Shown here: piece after piece, positions 43,632-53,489 of the stretch
Layout: every line of letters begins with the position of its first letter
How positions within the stretch are numbered: the first letter of the stretch is position 1
Origin: Saprospiraceae bacterium
GTDB taxonomy: Bacteria; Bacteroidota; Bacteroidia; Chitinophagales; Saprospiraceae
Length of the DNA: 64,000 bases
NCBI GenBank assembly: GCA_020627705.1
Contig: JAHDGJ010000011.1
Span: forward strand, 1 to 64,000
Direction of reading: 5' to 3'
Position numbers and translations under genes: made by a program
The notes under the pieces: generated by a model
What the model saw: only the letters and a program-made list of their open reading frames with translations
Told to the model about the DNA's origin: nothing
The model's database searches: none

Positions 43632-44137
43632 ATTTCTTTCGAAATATAAATCTCATTGTTTTTTAGGTCTTCCGAAGCTGCGGTTCTTTTCCGTTTTCTA
43701 AAATACTTCGGATTAACAACCAGGAGGCCAAAGGATTCACAATCTTCTTTGGTTTGTTTTGCATGATGAGAACCATGTGCTCTCAAAATAGCTCGACTGT
43801 ATTTGCTGTCTAATTGACGAAACCATTTGAACCTTTGATGGATATACACATCATGAATTAAAAAGTATATTAAACCGTAAATCGAAATTCCTACGCCAAT
43901 GGCAAGGAGCCACAGATAACCTGGTACAAGTCCTCCTATCAAATAACATAAGAAACTTGGCACTGCAAAGACAAGAAAAAATAGATCGTTTTTTTCGAAA
44001 AAGCCTTCGACCGTATGGGGTTTGTGATGGTCTTCATGCCAAGACCACAACAGTCCATGCATAACAAATTTATGGGTAAACCATGCTACAAATTCCATGG
44101 TTATCGCAGTGCCTAGAGCAATAAGTACATAAATCAT
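43628..44137 (-). CDS. crtZ: Beta-carotene 3-hydroxylase (fatty-acid hydroxylase superfamily)
   Basis: The 169-residue integral membrane di-iron enzyme hydroxylates carotenoid rings. The histidine clusters needed for iron are all present: HKFVMHG, HEDHHKPH, HDVYIHQRF and HGSHH. Four hydrophobic stretches surround them. This short length and motif spacing are typical of CrtZ. No other carotenoid-synthesis gene is in the window. It converges with the crotonase gene with a 4-bp overlap of the ends, and has a palindrome-like site 12 bp upstream of its start. Confidence 0.88.
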   Translation of the reverse strand: MIYVLIALGTAITMEFVAWFTHKFVMHGLLWSWHEDHHKPHTVEGFFEKNDLFFLVFAVPSFLCYLIGGLVPGYLWLLAIGVGISIYGLIYFLIHDVYIHQRFKWFRQLDSKYSRAILRAHGSHHAKQTKEDCESFGLLVVNPKYFRKRKRTAASEDLKNNEIYISKEI

Positions 44138-44148
44138 TTTAACGCTTG

Positions 44149-44165
44149 AATAAGTCTAAGTTAAA
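44149..44165 (-). promoter_or_regulatory. Partial match to the 17-bp fadN-region palindrome upstream of crtZ
   Basis: AATAAGTCTAAGTTAAA matches 14 of 17 bases of TTTAACTCTAAGTTAAA: the right half and centre are identical and the left half is 4 of 7. It starts 12 bp upstream of the crtZ start. Confidence 0.3.
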
Positions 44166-44201
44166 ACAAAAATTGCCGCAATAAGTTTAGCAAGGCTACA
44201 A

Positions 44202-47200
44202 TTAGAAAGCACTACTGATAGTCAAAGGGATTTCAACATAAAAACGAGTGCCAACGTGCTCTTCGGTTTCGAAGTAAATTTTGCCCTGTAAAGTTTCTAC
44301 GATGTTGGCACACATGGCTAGGCCAAGCCCACTGCCGGTTGATTTGGTTGTAAAATTAGGGGTAAATATTTGAGATCTTTTATCCTCAGGGATGCCAACT
44401 CCATTGTCCTTAACTTCAATTTGAGCGAAATCTCCAATACGACGCAGTTTTAAATAAATTTGAGCCGCTCTGTCTTCAGGAATGGCTTGAAGCGCATTTT
44501 TGACCAAATTATTTAATACACGAGTAAGTTGTTTCCCATCGGCAAAAACAATTAAGTTCTCTTTTGGTAAGGTTAATTCAAAATTGGAATTTTCTTCATC
44601 AAACAAATCATAAACCTGTTCGATAATTCGATTCAGTGAAATTTCTTCTTTTGTGGCAATTGGCATTTTGGCTAAAGAAGAAAAAGAATTTGCAATTTCT
44701 GCCAAAGTATCAATTTGCTCCACAAGGGTATTGCTAACTTTTTTAATTAGTGCTTCTGCATTATCTGGATCCGCCTTTATCGCTCGGTTTAAAGATTGTA
44801 CAGATAATTTCATTGGAGTTAGAGGATTCTTTACTTCATGTGCTACTTGTTTGGCCATTTCTCTCCAAGCATGATCTCTTTCGTTTTTAGCCAGGAGTAA
44901 GGCGCTTTCCTCCAATTGAGACAACATGCCATTGTACTCTTTTATGAGTACCCCGATCTCATCATTACTTTTCCAATCCAATTTTTCGTTTTTCTTACCA
45001 AGTTTGGTTTGTTTTAATTTTTCTGAAAGGACAGTAAGCGGGTAGCTGATCGAATTTGCAATACTGATTGCAATAGCTCCAGCCAACAGAAATAAAAATA
45101 CATATAGATTTAATATAGTCGACACAAAATCTTTAAGCCTATCTCTGATCAGATTACTTCTTTTGTGTTCTACTTCAAGATATCCATAGGGAATGGGATT
45201 TAATCTTTGTAAGGCGATAAAACTTACAAATTGATCCTTTTCTTTAGTTAGACTCGCTAGTCCAATATCTTTGCTAAATACTGAGGCTGTAAGAAAATCC
45301 AAATTGGCTTCTTTTTTAGATTGACTCGAATTAACCAAAAAAGCATTCGAATTGTAAAGGCTCAAATCTACACCATGAATGCTGCTTAACTCTTTCAAAG
45401 AATTACTTAATATCACAATTGATCCTTCTTTATCCAAAGCGCTTCTTGTGACAGAGTTGACGTCTTTGCGGATTTTTTCCAGTTCTGTTGCAAATTCTTC
45501 CTGTTGACTTATTTCTAGAACATTTTTGAAATAATAAAAAGAGGCTAAGCCAATAAAAAAGAAAGCAAGGATTACAAGCGAAATCACCATGATCTGAAGT
45601 CGAGTACGCAGCGAATTTGTTTTGCCAAATTTGAGCTGTAAACCTTCTGGAAGGAAAGGGAATACTGTATTTAGCAAGGCAATTAAAGAAAGTAGTATGC
45701 CCAAAAACAAGAAACAAAATGAAAAAATAGAAATCGGTTTGAGCAGACTTGCGATGCGTTCAACAGAGACTAGTTTGATACCTTCTTTGCGGTCCAAGAC
45801 TATAATAGATTCTCTATTGATGAAAAAACTGCCCGCAGATAAATTGGCATATTGATCAATGTCACTGTTGCCGAAATTTTCTTCCTTAATAAGCTCTCCA
45901 TTTTTATAAACCGCAAAATCGGTGTGCAAAATATTCTGTTGGTTGGGATTCTTTTTTTGTAAACTAAAATAAATCCGAAGCCTTTCGCCCGGAAAAGATT
46001 CATTCTCGGTGTAATATTTTAAAATATATTTTTCTTCAAAGGGATTATAATAAACATCTGGAGAGATGTGCTTTGCGAATTGAATTTCTTGAATTAAATC
46101 ATCTTCGTTACTGAAGTCATGGTTAAAGTAAGCATTGCCATAACTATCAAAAATATATACATCAATGGCCGTGAATTTTTCTACCAATCTTTTATTAGAC
46201 CATTTAGAATTTTGAAACTCAAGAATATCCTTTTTTTCAAACTTGAGAGGAGAGGGCAGATCAGAGATTTTGTCAATCAAGCCGCTCTGCAAAATATCCG
46301 TCTTAATTATGTCAATGTTTCGATTATCAACGTATTTGTCTTTAGTATAAACGGATTGTAAAAAATCGTTTCTCTCAGCAATTCTTTTAGTAAACGCTTG
46401 GCCAAAAATTAAGGCAGAAATAAATGCAGAGTGCAATAAGATCCACCAAATAGCCCAAGGCAAATTTTTTCTTTTCGTGTCAGCAAATAGATCTTGAATT
46501 AAGAATATGACAAAAAGACCACTTAGGAATAAGAAATAATTTGGGAATGCCACAAGCTTGGTAAAAGGAAAAAAGTTTATTGCACCAGCTGCAGCAAAGC
46601 TCAATATTTTTCCAATATTCGAAATATTCCAGGCTTTGGATAATTGGCTTATTTTAAAATGTAGGGTAAAATTAGCAAGTAATATTCCAGTAAGGGATAG
46701 AAATGAGAACAGCCGGATAGAATTGGGACTGACCATTTGATTGGCATCCACAATACTCAAATTGGTCAGTATCAAGTTTTTCGAAGAGTACGAAAACAAT
46801 ATCCAAAGTGCAATGGGAAGGCAATACAAAATGACTAATCCTGGAAGCTGGAATAGGTCCTTTGGTTTGCCAATGGGTATTCGTGCGAGAACGGCGCAGA
46901 TAAATAAAAGACTTAAACTGGATATGCTAAAGTCAAACGGGCTAGGATGCCAGAAAGAAGAGGGATTGTCAATAGTAAAATATGAAGTCTGATAATAGAT
47001 TTCATGGAAGGGCAATAAGGTAGTTACCCATTTTATTGTAAATGCCGTGATGGTTACTATCATTGCAGCCTTAAATGGTCCATAGTAAAAGGCGTAACGA
47101 TTAAAAAATGACCACAGCAAGGCATAGAGAAACAAAAAGAAGAAAAGTAAAGAGACTATTCCAAGATTCTTCGCCTTGGAAGTATTTGGTTTTTTAGAAA

Positions 47201-47732
47201 AAGATAGAGGAATTGACGAATCAGGAAGCTCTAGAACGTGATTTTGGCTTGTTTGACTTGCTTTAAAACGATATTGGCTTTCAATTTTGTCCAATATCTC
47301 AGCTTTTACACCCTGTTTGGTGTCAAAGATATTGATTGCTCTTAGGGTCGTATAAGATTGTCCTCTATCAATCCAAACGGCCTTTTTACTTTGTAAAGAG
47401 GTATCTATGATTTCTGGATGATTCCAAAAAATGAGTCTGTTTTCTTTGTAGATATTCAACTTGAGCGTCAAGAAATCCTGGCCTTCGTTGTCGTTTATTA
47501 GTTTGTCTAACTCTGATGGGAAATCCATATTCGCTGGAATATATTTCTCCGAAGAACTCAATTCGTCTTGAACAATTTCTTGGATTTTTTTGATTTCTGA
47601 TTCAGGAGAAATAGTGGATTTTGACCATTGAAAAGCAATACAACAGCATATGAAACCTAGAAGAGTCCCAACGAATAGAATCTTATTAATTAATAATTGC
47701 TTTGCGATGTTTGTTTGAGTTAATCTACTCAA
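44202..47732 (-). CDS. NtrY-like membrane sensor histidine kinase
   Basis: The 1176-residue product has a N-terminal membrane helix (about 14-34), an extracytoplasmic sensor to about 185, a multi-helix membrane block (about 190-440), a second soluble region, a further transmembrane pair near 665-690 and 715-735, a dCache-like region, then a HAMP segment (ISYPLTVLSEKLKQ), HisKA with VAHEVKNPLTPMKLS (His965), and HATPase_c (NNLVKNALQAIPED, VKDNGVGIPED, GSGLGLAMC). The motif DHAWREMAKQVAHEVKNPLTP is typical of NtrY. The start is TTG at 47732. No response-regulator gene lies beside it, so the partner is unknown. It is divergent from rnpB. Confidence 0.88.
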   Translation of the reverse strand: MSRLTQTNIAKQLLINKILFVGTLLGFICCCIAFQWSKSTISPESEIKKIQEIVQDELSSSEKYIPANMDFPSELDKLINDNEGQDFLTLKLNIYKENRLIFWNHPEIIDTSLQSKKAVWIDRGQSYTTLRAINIFDTKQGVKAEILDKIESQYRFKASQTSQNHVLELPDSSIPLSFSKKPNTSKAKNLGIVSLLFFFLFLYALLWSFFNRYAFYYGPFKAAMIVTITAFTIKWVTTLLPFHEIYYQTSYFTIDNPSSFWHPSPFDFSISSLSLLFICAVLARIPIGKPKDLFQLPGLVILYCLPIALWILFSYSSKNLILTNLSIVDANQMVSPNSIRLFSFLSLTGILLANFTLHFKISQLSKAWNISNIGKILSFAAAGAINFFPFTKLVAFPNYFLFLSGLFVIFLIQDLFADTKRKNLPWAIWWILLHSAFISALIFGQAFTKRIAERNDFLQSVYTKDKYVDNRNIDIIKTDILQSGLIDKISDLPSPLKFEKKDILEFQNSKWSNKRLVEKFTAIDVYIFDSYGNAYFNHDFSNEDDLIQEIQFAKHISPDVYYNPFEEKYILKYYTENESFPGERLRIYFSLQKKNPNQQNILHTDFAVYKNGELIKEENFGNSDIDQYANLSAGSFFINRESIIVLDRKEGIKLVSVERIASLLKPISIFSFCFLFLGILLSLIALLNTVFPFLPEGLQLKFGKTNSLRTRLQIMVISLVILAFFFIGLASFYYFKNVLEISQQEEFATELEKIRKDVNSVTRSALDKEGSIVILSNSLKELSSIHGVDLSLYNSNAFLVNSSQSKKEANLDFLTASVFSKDIGLASLTKEKDQFVSFIALQRLNPIPYGYLEVEHKRSNLIRDRLKDFVSTILNLYVFLFLLAGAIAISIANSISYPLTVLSEKLKQTKLGKKNEKLDWKSNDEIGVLIKEYNGMLSQLEESALLLAKNERDHAWREMAKQVAHEVKNPLTPMKLSVQSLNRAIKADPDNAEALIKKVSNTLVEQIDTLAEIANSFSSLAKMPIATKEEISLNRIIEQVYDLFDEENSNFELTLPKENLIVFADGKQLTRVLNNLVKNALQAIPEDRAAQIYLKLRRIGDFAQIEVKDNGVGIPEDKRSQIFTPNFTTKSTGSGLGLAMCANIVETLQGKIYFETEEHVGTRFYVEIPLTISSAF

Positions 47733-47777
47733 AATTAGTACAATTACATATTAAATTAAAATGCAATATGATATCCC

Positions 47778-47810
47778 TTTATTTAATAGGAATTAATTGA
47801 TGTAGTTTTG
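47778..47810 (+). promoter_or_regulatory. rnpB promoter
   Basis: A TTTA box at 47778-47781 and TAGTTTTG at 47803-47810 are 21 bp apart and match the TTTG and TAnnTTTG elements of Bacteroidota promoters. They lie just before the RNase P RNA. Confidence 0.55.
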
Positions 47811-47815
47811 TTGCG

Positions 47816-48175
47816 ATATCACCTTATCGCATGCCGTAAAGTTCGGTATGAGGAAAGTCCGGACAACACAGAGTACCATACCATTTAATACATGGGGTTC
47901 CGATTTTTTTCGGGATACAGAAAGTGCCACAGAAAGCTAAACCGCCCGCCTTTGGCGTGGTAAGGGTGAAAATGTGAGGTAAGAGCTCACAAATAGTGAA
48001 AGTAATTTTACTGTTGGGTAAACCTTGTGGGTTGAAATGTCATGTATATTTCAGTGGATTCGTCCAAAAAGTTACTCGCTTGATTCAGTCTGACTGAGCT
48101 GAAAGGGGTAGGCAGAGTAGATAAATGATAAGGCGTGTTTTTATGTTTAAAAATGCGAACAGAATCCGGCTTATT
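47816..48175 (+). ncRNA. rnpB: RNase P RNA component
   Basis: The catalytic RNA of RNase P matures tRNA 5' ends. The universal core is present: GAGGAAAGTCCGGAC at about 47862 (P4 5' side), CACAGAAAGCTAAACCGCC, GTAAGGGTGAAAA, GAGGTAAGAGCTCAC and the 3' P4 side AGAATCCGGCTTAT. The hairpin CATGCCG/CGGTATG after the 5' end corresponds to P3. The layout is of the A type with Bacteroidota features. Exact ends are estimated from the promoter and from the last conserved core. It is followed by a strong terminator. Confidence 0.92.
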
Positions 48176-48183
48176 GGTATTAA

Positions 48184-48215
48184 AAAAGGGGAAGAACGAA
48201 AGTTCTTCCCCTTTT
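48184..48215. terminator. Bidirectional terminator between rnpB and porV
   Basis: A perfect 14-bp stem (AAAAGGGGAAGAAC with GTTCTTCCCCTTTT) closes a GAAA tetraloop. It can end rnpB on the plus strand and porV on the minus strand. Confidence 0.93.
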
Positions 48216-48236
48216 GCTTTATCTGTATTTAGATTT

Positions 48237-49487
48237 TTATAAATCTGCTTCTTGTGTAAAGTCAAATATCAAACTAAATCTAAGGGTATTGTCTAGTGGA
48301 TTTCTTCTGTTGTTTGTAGGAACTAAGTAGGATAGATTCAAACCAAATACGTTGTATTTCAAACCAAGACCAACAGTTAAAAACTGCCTGTTTCCTTTCA
48401 ATTGGTTTTCGTAATAATAACCCGTTCTTACGGCAAACTGTTGGTCATACCAGTATTCAATGCCGAATGAATAATTTAATTCTTTCAATTCTTCTGAAAA
48501 ACCTCCTTGGGCATCTCCAAAAGACCCCAACAAAGCATTAAACATTCCTTGCTCTCTGTAATCCGCAATATTATTGTTGTTTTCATCCCATAGTGGGTTG
48601 TCCACACATTCTAAAATTCCATTCACTTCTTCACAAATACTATTACTTACAGGAGTAGGTAAGAGTAATTTGTTAATATCAAAAGCAAATGTCATCTGAT
48701 TAAACTCATCAAAGTTTATGGTTAATCCAGCACCAAGTCCCATATTCATTGGTAAGAAGTCTTTTGCCGAATTATTCGTGTAGGTTATTTTTGAACCTAC
48801 ATCCGAAATTGTCATACCGATGTTCAAATCACTTTCATAAGAAGAAATGGTGATAGGCTTTGTGTAAAACAAGGATAAATCCACAGCAAATGCGTTGGCT
48901 GCATTGATGTCTATGCCTTGAACGCTTTGACCAGATGCCAAGTTAGAATAAATATATTTTGCATTTAAACCGGTTGAAAAGTTTTCACCTAATTTTCTAG
49001 CATATCCTACCGCAAATTCTAACTCTCTCGGGCTTCCAAATCCAGTGTTTTCACCATTCGGACCAGTAAAATTGATGTCTCCCAAGGAGAAGAACCTCAA
49101 GCCAAAACCTACGCTAGAAAGCTCATCAATTTGTCTAAAACCGGATAAATAGGCTAGATATACATCATCAAGACCTAGATCTCTTAACCAAGGTGTATAA
49201 GTCGCGGAGATACTCATTTCTTTATCTACAAATGCCAGCTTCGCAGAATTAAAATGCATTGCGTTAGGGTCAGGATTTAATCCAATTCCGGCATCACCCA
49301 TCGCGCCAGATCTAGCGTCTGGAATAATTCTTAAAAAAGGTACAGCGGATAATATAGTGTTGGGTAAACATTCCCCAGTTGATAAATCTACAATACAACC
49401 CTTGGCAGGATTAAATTGTGCAGATAGATTAGTTGAACTCAGTACGAGACAACAAAAAATTACCAGTAATGGCAAAAACTTCCTCAT
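48237..49487 (-). CDS. porV: Type IX secretion outer-membrane protein PorV
   Basis: PorV is a FadL-like outer-membrane barrel that carries T9SS cargo from the translocon to the PorU attachment complex. The 416-residue product has a signal peptide (to LSAQ) and the PorV opening FLRIIPDARSGAMGDAGIGLNPDPNAMHFNSAKLAF, TYTPWLRDLGLDDVYLAY and the FGLRFFSLGDINFT segment. The final strands include YNVFGLNLSYLVPT. It lies 43 bp downstream of porU on the minus strand, a conserved order. Expression ends at the terminator shared with rnpB. Confidence 0.95.
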   Translation of the reverse strand: MRKFLPLLVIFCCLVLSSTNLSAQFNPAKGCIVDLSTGECLPNTILSAVPFLRIIPDARSGAMGDAGIGLNPDPNAMHFNSAKLAFVDKEMSISATYTPWLRDLGLDDVYLAYLSGFRQIDELSSVGFGLRFFSLGDINFTGPNGENTGFGSPRELEFAVGYARKLGENFSTGLNAKYIYSNLASGQSVQGIDINAANAFAVDLSLFYTKPITISSYESDLNIGMTISDVGSKITYTNNSAKDFLPMNMGLGAGLTINFDEFNQMTFAFDINKLLLPTPVSNSICEEVNGILECVDNPLWDENNNNIADYREQGMFNALLGSFGDAQGGFSEELKELNYSFGIEYWYDQQFAVRTGYYYENQLKGNRQFLTVGLGLKYNVFGLNLSYLVPTNNRRNPLDNTLRFSLIFDFTQEADL

Positions 49488-49530
49488 GCTATTCGAATTA
49501 TAAAAGATAAAGATAAGATTATATGACTTA

Positions 49531-52500
49531 CTATTTTAATATGACAAGCTTTTCAAATTGGCTTTCTTGACTTATACTAAACTGATCGGAGCGCGCTTTT
49601 ATTTTATAAAGATAAATTCCTTTAGCTAGATTATCCTCAAAATCATCTTTACCATTCCAGTTTATATCGCTAATGTAGCCATTTGAGGCGATACTATTAG
49701 CTTCTATGGTTTTCACCAATTTGCCAGACAGTGTATAAATATTCACTAATACATCAACTGCACCATTCCCAAAATCTCCGTTAAACTGGAAGGCTGTATT
49801 GGTAGTGAAGGGATTAGGATAATTTAATACGTTTTTCAGTGCGCTTTCTTCACTATCCGTTACCACAAACTCAGTCATTGCCTCTGCACTGTTGTTTGCA
49901 ATATCCCATGCTTTTACTTTTAACGTATGTATGCCCAATTCCAAATTTGTTAATGGAAATTCAACAGTTCCACTCGTATAATCGTCCACTTCAGCTTGAT
50001 AAAATTCATTCAGAATAAAACTTTGATTTTCGTTCTCATCTAATATTCCTGTGAGATCATGACCGATACTGTTTCCTGTAATATTAATGCCATTGTCGTC
50101 ACTGATTTTAGCAATCAGCGTGGTGTTCATTGGAACATTATCTCCATATTCAAAACTCAAGTTTTCTACGAATAATTCTATTTGAGGACCTTGATCATCT
50201 ACTACGCCATTGGGACTTGTCCCTCCAATTACCAAATCGGTGAAGAATCCAGAGGCATCTTTTCCGTTTTGATCAGTAGCGTAATAACTTATTTTGCCAT
50301 TGCCAAATGAATAATCGATATCCTGTGGTACCACAAATGAAAATGAAAATAGGCCATTGGTTACCGTAGCAGTACCTTTGAAAATAATATTTCGATACAC
50401 ATCAAATTTGACCTTATTCGTATTGTCATTAGATAGTGTTTCGATAGAGGTTTGTTTGTCATAAATAGTAGGGTATACTAACCCGTTAAAATCAGTTTTG
50501 ACGGTACCATCGTAATTTCCTACAAATCCTTCTATCGTTACTTTCTCTAAAGCACCAATAGTATCAAGGGCACTTGTGGTTACCGTTTGACCATTGATAG
50601 AACTTGTATAAATATCAAATTCTGGAATTAATAATTTCATGGTTGGGTCTCCAATCAATGCAAATTTTCGAGCATTGGTACCAAGTGTATCTGAGGCATT
50701 ACTGTTTTTGGCCCGTCGCATAATTTCACCTAACCTAAAATATTTACCTTCTTCTCGAGTGAAGATCGTATCATATACTGCTTCTGTTAACCTCTTATTT
50801 CCGGATACATAAACTGCACGAGTAGTAGTCAACAGAGCCACTGCACCTCCTGAAGGATTAGACAAACAAATTTCTCCTGCAGTATTAATTGCAGGATCAT
50901 CATATCCTGTAAAGGAGCATGTAGCTGTAATAAATGTGGTCAGTTTGTCATAATTCGTATAGCCCTGAATGTCATTAACCTTTAAAACTCTCTCCTGTGA
51001 CCATCCTTTTGACCCACCATGTCCAAGATAATTTGTCAGTAAAACGCCGGAGTTAATGGCTTTATTCAAAGCAAGATTGGCATCAGGATATCGATCTCCT
51101 CCCGGAGTAGATTCTTGAACATAGGCATCCCAAAAGATCTTTGATTGGTTAAATACTGGATGACTTTCTTCAGTTTTTGTTGCTATATCATCAGCCTGAA
51201 AAAGATGCGTGTTAGAATCTTCATCGTCCGCATTGAAAAGTAATTTTAATCGCCAATCTCCAAGTGTATTCGGACTGGTTTCGTAATGAATGATTTTGTT
51301 AACCACCACGTTAGCTTCTTCAATGTTTTTGGCGGTTATTCTTCCCACCGCTATGTCCAGTTCACCTCTTAAGCTGCTTCCTTCGTTATCGCTAAGTAAA
51401 CAATAGTAATCATCAGAAGGAAAAGACTCTACTGGATCCAAAGATTTTAAAGTTTGAAAAGTAGGGATGAAGTTTCCATTGGGAACATCTGGCATTATGT
51501 TTCTGAAATCATATGTTCCATCTCCAAAAAGCAACAAGTAATTAAAATTGTCCGTCCGATCATAAATCATTTTGGCAAAATTTCGAATAGCTGTTGGATC
51601 AATTCTACCACTTGAAAACTCGTTATACACATCGTTTATGTTCACCAAAACTGAATGTAAAGGATTTACATTGTCACGATGTTGTTTTAAGCGCATAGCA
51701 GCTTCTTCAAAATCAGGATGATAAATAATAACGAGCTCTATGTCTTCAATCGCATGCAGATTTTGATTTTGGATTTCTTGAATCGAAGTCGGGGACAAAT
51801 AGCTGTTGAAAGCAATAAATCGTTTAACCTCATTGTTGGTGTCAAATGAAAATTTGCCGTTAGAGAGAACGTCCAACTCTTTGTTTTCTTCCAATTGTGT
51901 TATATCCCATATCCTAGAATCATTTAATTCTTGAAATTCAAACTCTGCTGTATTAAACTCAGAAGAGTTTAATTTTTGAAAATGCATTTGATTTTCTGTC
52001 AATCTTAAGCCTCTAGAATATGAGATTTCTACATAGTCAATCCAACCTACATTTGAATCAAAATTATCAGGATATTCTACTTGGATACTAGGAGATCCAT
52101 TTGGTAATTCCACCAATTCATCAAGTAATACTCTTTGAGCATAAATGGATTCAACGTCTTCAACATGACTAGCCCCTATAGGAAGATTGAAATTTTCTTG
52201 ATTGACTCGAAAAGAGACATTAGAAAGACTCCCACTTCGACCAGCGAATGCAGCTTTGATCGCAGCGCTACCGGGAATTAGATTTGGGAGATTAAAATTT
52301 TGACTGTAATCAAAAGACCGCAGGGTTGCATATCTATCTCCATACCAATCTTGTCCGGATCCTTGAGTCAATCCATATTCTCCTAAAAGATTTACTTTGT
52401 CTTCTTCATATCTCACTGCATGGTCAAAGGAGTTGAAACTAAATTCTGAGGACCCCAGAGAATTTGTACTCGAAATTCTCTTTCCGTTTTCAAAACCAAT

Positions 52501-53355
52501 TTTTAAGAAGTAATAATTGGATTGGTCGTAAATGTTTTTGTCAAAAATCAATTGTGAATTTTCTACTTTCCAAACATCTGCACCTTCTGCATAAAAGCGA
52601 ATCTTATCGTTGGCATCAAAAGAGCCGTCGGTTTCACCAGTAACTTCAATGGCCAATTCGTTTAAGTCATCTACTCGATATTCGTTTAGACCTAAATTTA
52701 ACTTACCTCCACCATTACCCAATATTTGAATTTTAGTCGGATCGATCGAGGCAATATCCAATCCAGCATTTTGTAAAAAATCAGAACCAATCTCATACAC
52801 TCCAGAGGCAGTTACTTCGATTTTGAAAAGTTGACCATCAGCGAGTTTTGATACTAGGGTAGTGGGCATTCTTCTTTCTGGAATGATTATGTTTTGTTCT
52901 CTATACTTCAGAATAAATTTTTCCAATTTTTCATATCCTGATATGTTTTTCCTAAACGGAACAATCTTTACAATTAAGTAGAATTCGTTTCTTTCTTGAG
53001 ATACCCAAAAATCAATTTTAAAATCATCGCTGAGCGAAGTCAAACTTCTCGCATCTTTTAAATCAATAAAACTGGTTTCTATTGATTCAATAGAAACTTT
53101 GTCTACCGTATTCGATTGAAGTTTTATACGTTTGGTCCAATAAGGTGTCTCTGGTGATTTATAGTTATACTGACAGTTTGCACAATCCCATATTTTTAAC
53201 TTCGATTCGTTGTTAGGCTTTTCTGAAATTTCAATTTCCTGCCATTCTACAATTTGAGAAATGGACTTTTGATTTTGTGAAAAAGAAATTCCTGCTGTTA
53301 AGCAAATAATAGCAGTGGAAACTAGGATTCTAAGAAACAGTTTGTTCATATTCAT
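49531..53355 (-). CDS. porU: Type IX secretion sortase PorU
   Basis: PorU is a gingipain-like C25 cysteine peptidase at the cell surface. It removes the sorting domain of cargo proteins and attaches them to lipopolysaccharide. The 1274-residue product has a signal peptide, a beta-rich N-terminal region, and the C25 domain with catalytic His779 in LGHGGSKGW and Cys813 in FITATCSFTGYDDP. It ends with its own type A-like domain: NYPNPFTTNTAF... GIYLYKIKAR... FEKLVILK. It is the first gene of the porU-porV pair. The start is in a 134-bp region divergent from the porP gene. Confidence 0.95.
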   Translation of the reverse strand: MNMNKLFLRILVSTAIICLTAGISFSQNQKSISQIVEWQEIEISEKPNNESKLKIWDCANCQYNYKSPETPYWTKRIKLQSNTVDKVSIESIETSFIDLKDARSLTSLSDDFKIDFWVSQERNEFYLIVKIVPFRKNISGYEKLEKFILKYREQNIIIPERRMPTTLVSKLADGQLFKIEVTASGVYEIGSDFLQNAGLDIASIDPTKIQILGNGGGKLNLGLNEYRVDDLNELAIEVTGETDGSFDANDKIRFYAEGADVWKVENSQLIFDKNIYDQSNYYFLKIGFENGKRISSTNSLGSSEFSFNSFDHAVRYEEDKVNLLGEYGLTQGSGQDWYGDRYATLRSFDYSQNFNLPNLIPGSAAIKAAFAGRSGSLSNVSFRVNQENFNLPIGASHVEDVESIYAQRVLLDELVELPNGSPSIQVEYPDNFDSNVGWIDYVEISYSRGLRLTENQMHFQKLNSSEFNTAEFEFQELNDSRIWDITQLEENKELDVLSNGKFSFDTNNEVKRFIAFNSYLSPTSIQEIQNQNLHAIEDIELVIIYHPDFEEAAMRLKQHRDNVNPLHSVLVNINDVYNEFSSGRIDPTAIRNFAKMIYDRTDNFNYLLLFGDGTYDFRNIMPDVPNGNFIPTFQTLKSLDPVESFPSDDYYCLLSDNEGSSLRGELDIAVGRITAKNIEEANVVVNKIIHYETSPNTLGDWRLKLLFNADDEDSNTHLFQADDIATKTEESHPVFNQSKIFWDAYVQESTPGGDRYPDANLALNKAINSGVLLTNYLGHGGSKGWSQERVLKVNDIQGYTNYDKLTTFITATCSFTGYDDPAINTAGEICLSNPSGGAVALLTTTRAVYVSGNKRLTEAVYDTIFTREEGKYFRLGEIMRRAKNSNASDTLGTNARKFALIGDPTMKLLIPEFDIYTSSINGQTVTTSALDTIGALEKVTIEGFVGNYDGTVKTDFNGLVYPTIYDKQTSIETLSNDNTNKVKFDVYRNIIFKGTATVTNGLFSFSFVVPQDIDYSFGNGKISYYATDQNGKDASGFFTDLVIGGTSPNGVVDDQGPQIELFVENLSFEYGDNVPMNTTLIAKISDDNGINITGNSIGHDLTGILDENENQSFILNEFYQAEVDDYTSGTVEFPLTNLELGIHTLKVKAWDIANNSAEAMTEFVVTDSEESALKNVLNYPNPFTTNTAFQFNGDFGNGAVDVLVNIYTLSGKLVKTIEANSIASNGYISDINWNGKDDFEDNLAKGIYLYKIKARSDQFSISQESQFEKLVILK

Positions 53356-53489
53356 TTCAATAAAGAAATTCTACAATTTGTTGCATCAAATTTGCATAAA
53401 CTAAACGACTCTGACGTTTAGCTATTGTATAAAGATCAACTTTCGGATAAAAATGTCATTTTTGTTAATTCAACTGTCCAATTAATTCA

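Noticed and set aside
47870-47965. Hairpins in rnpB (CCGATTTTTTTCGG and CCGCCTTTGGCG) as inserted repeats
   Set aside because: They fall at positions where RNase P RNA normally has variable helices, so an insertion is not needed to explain them.
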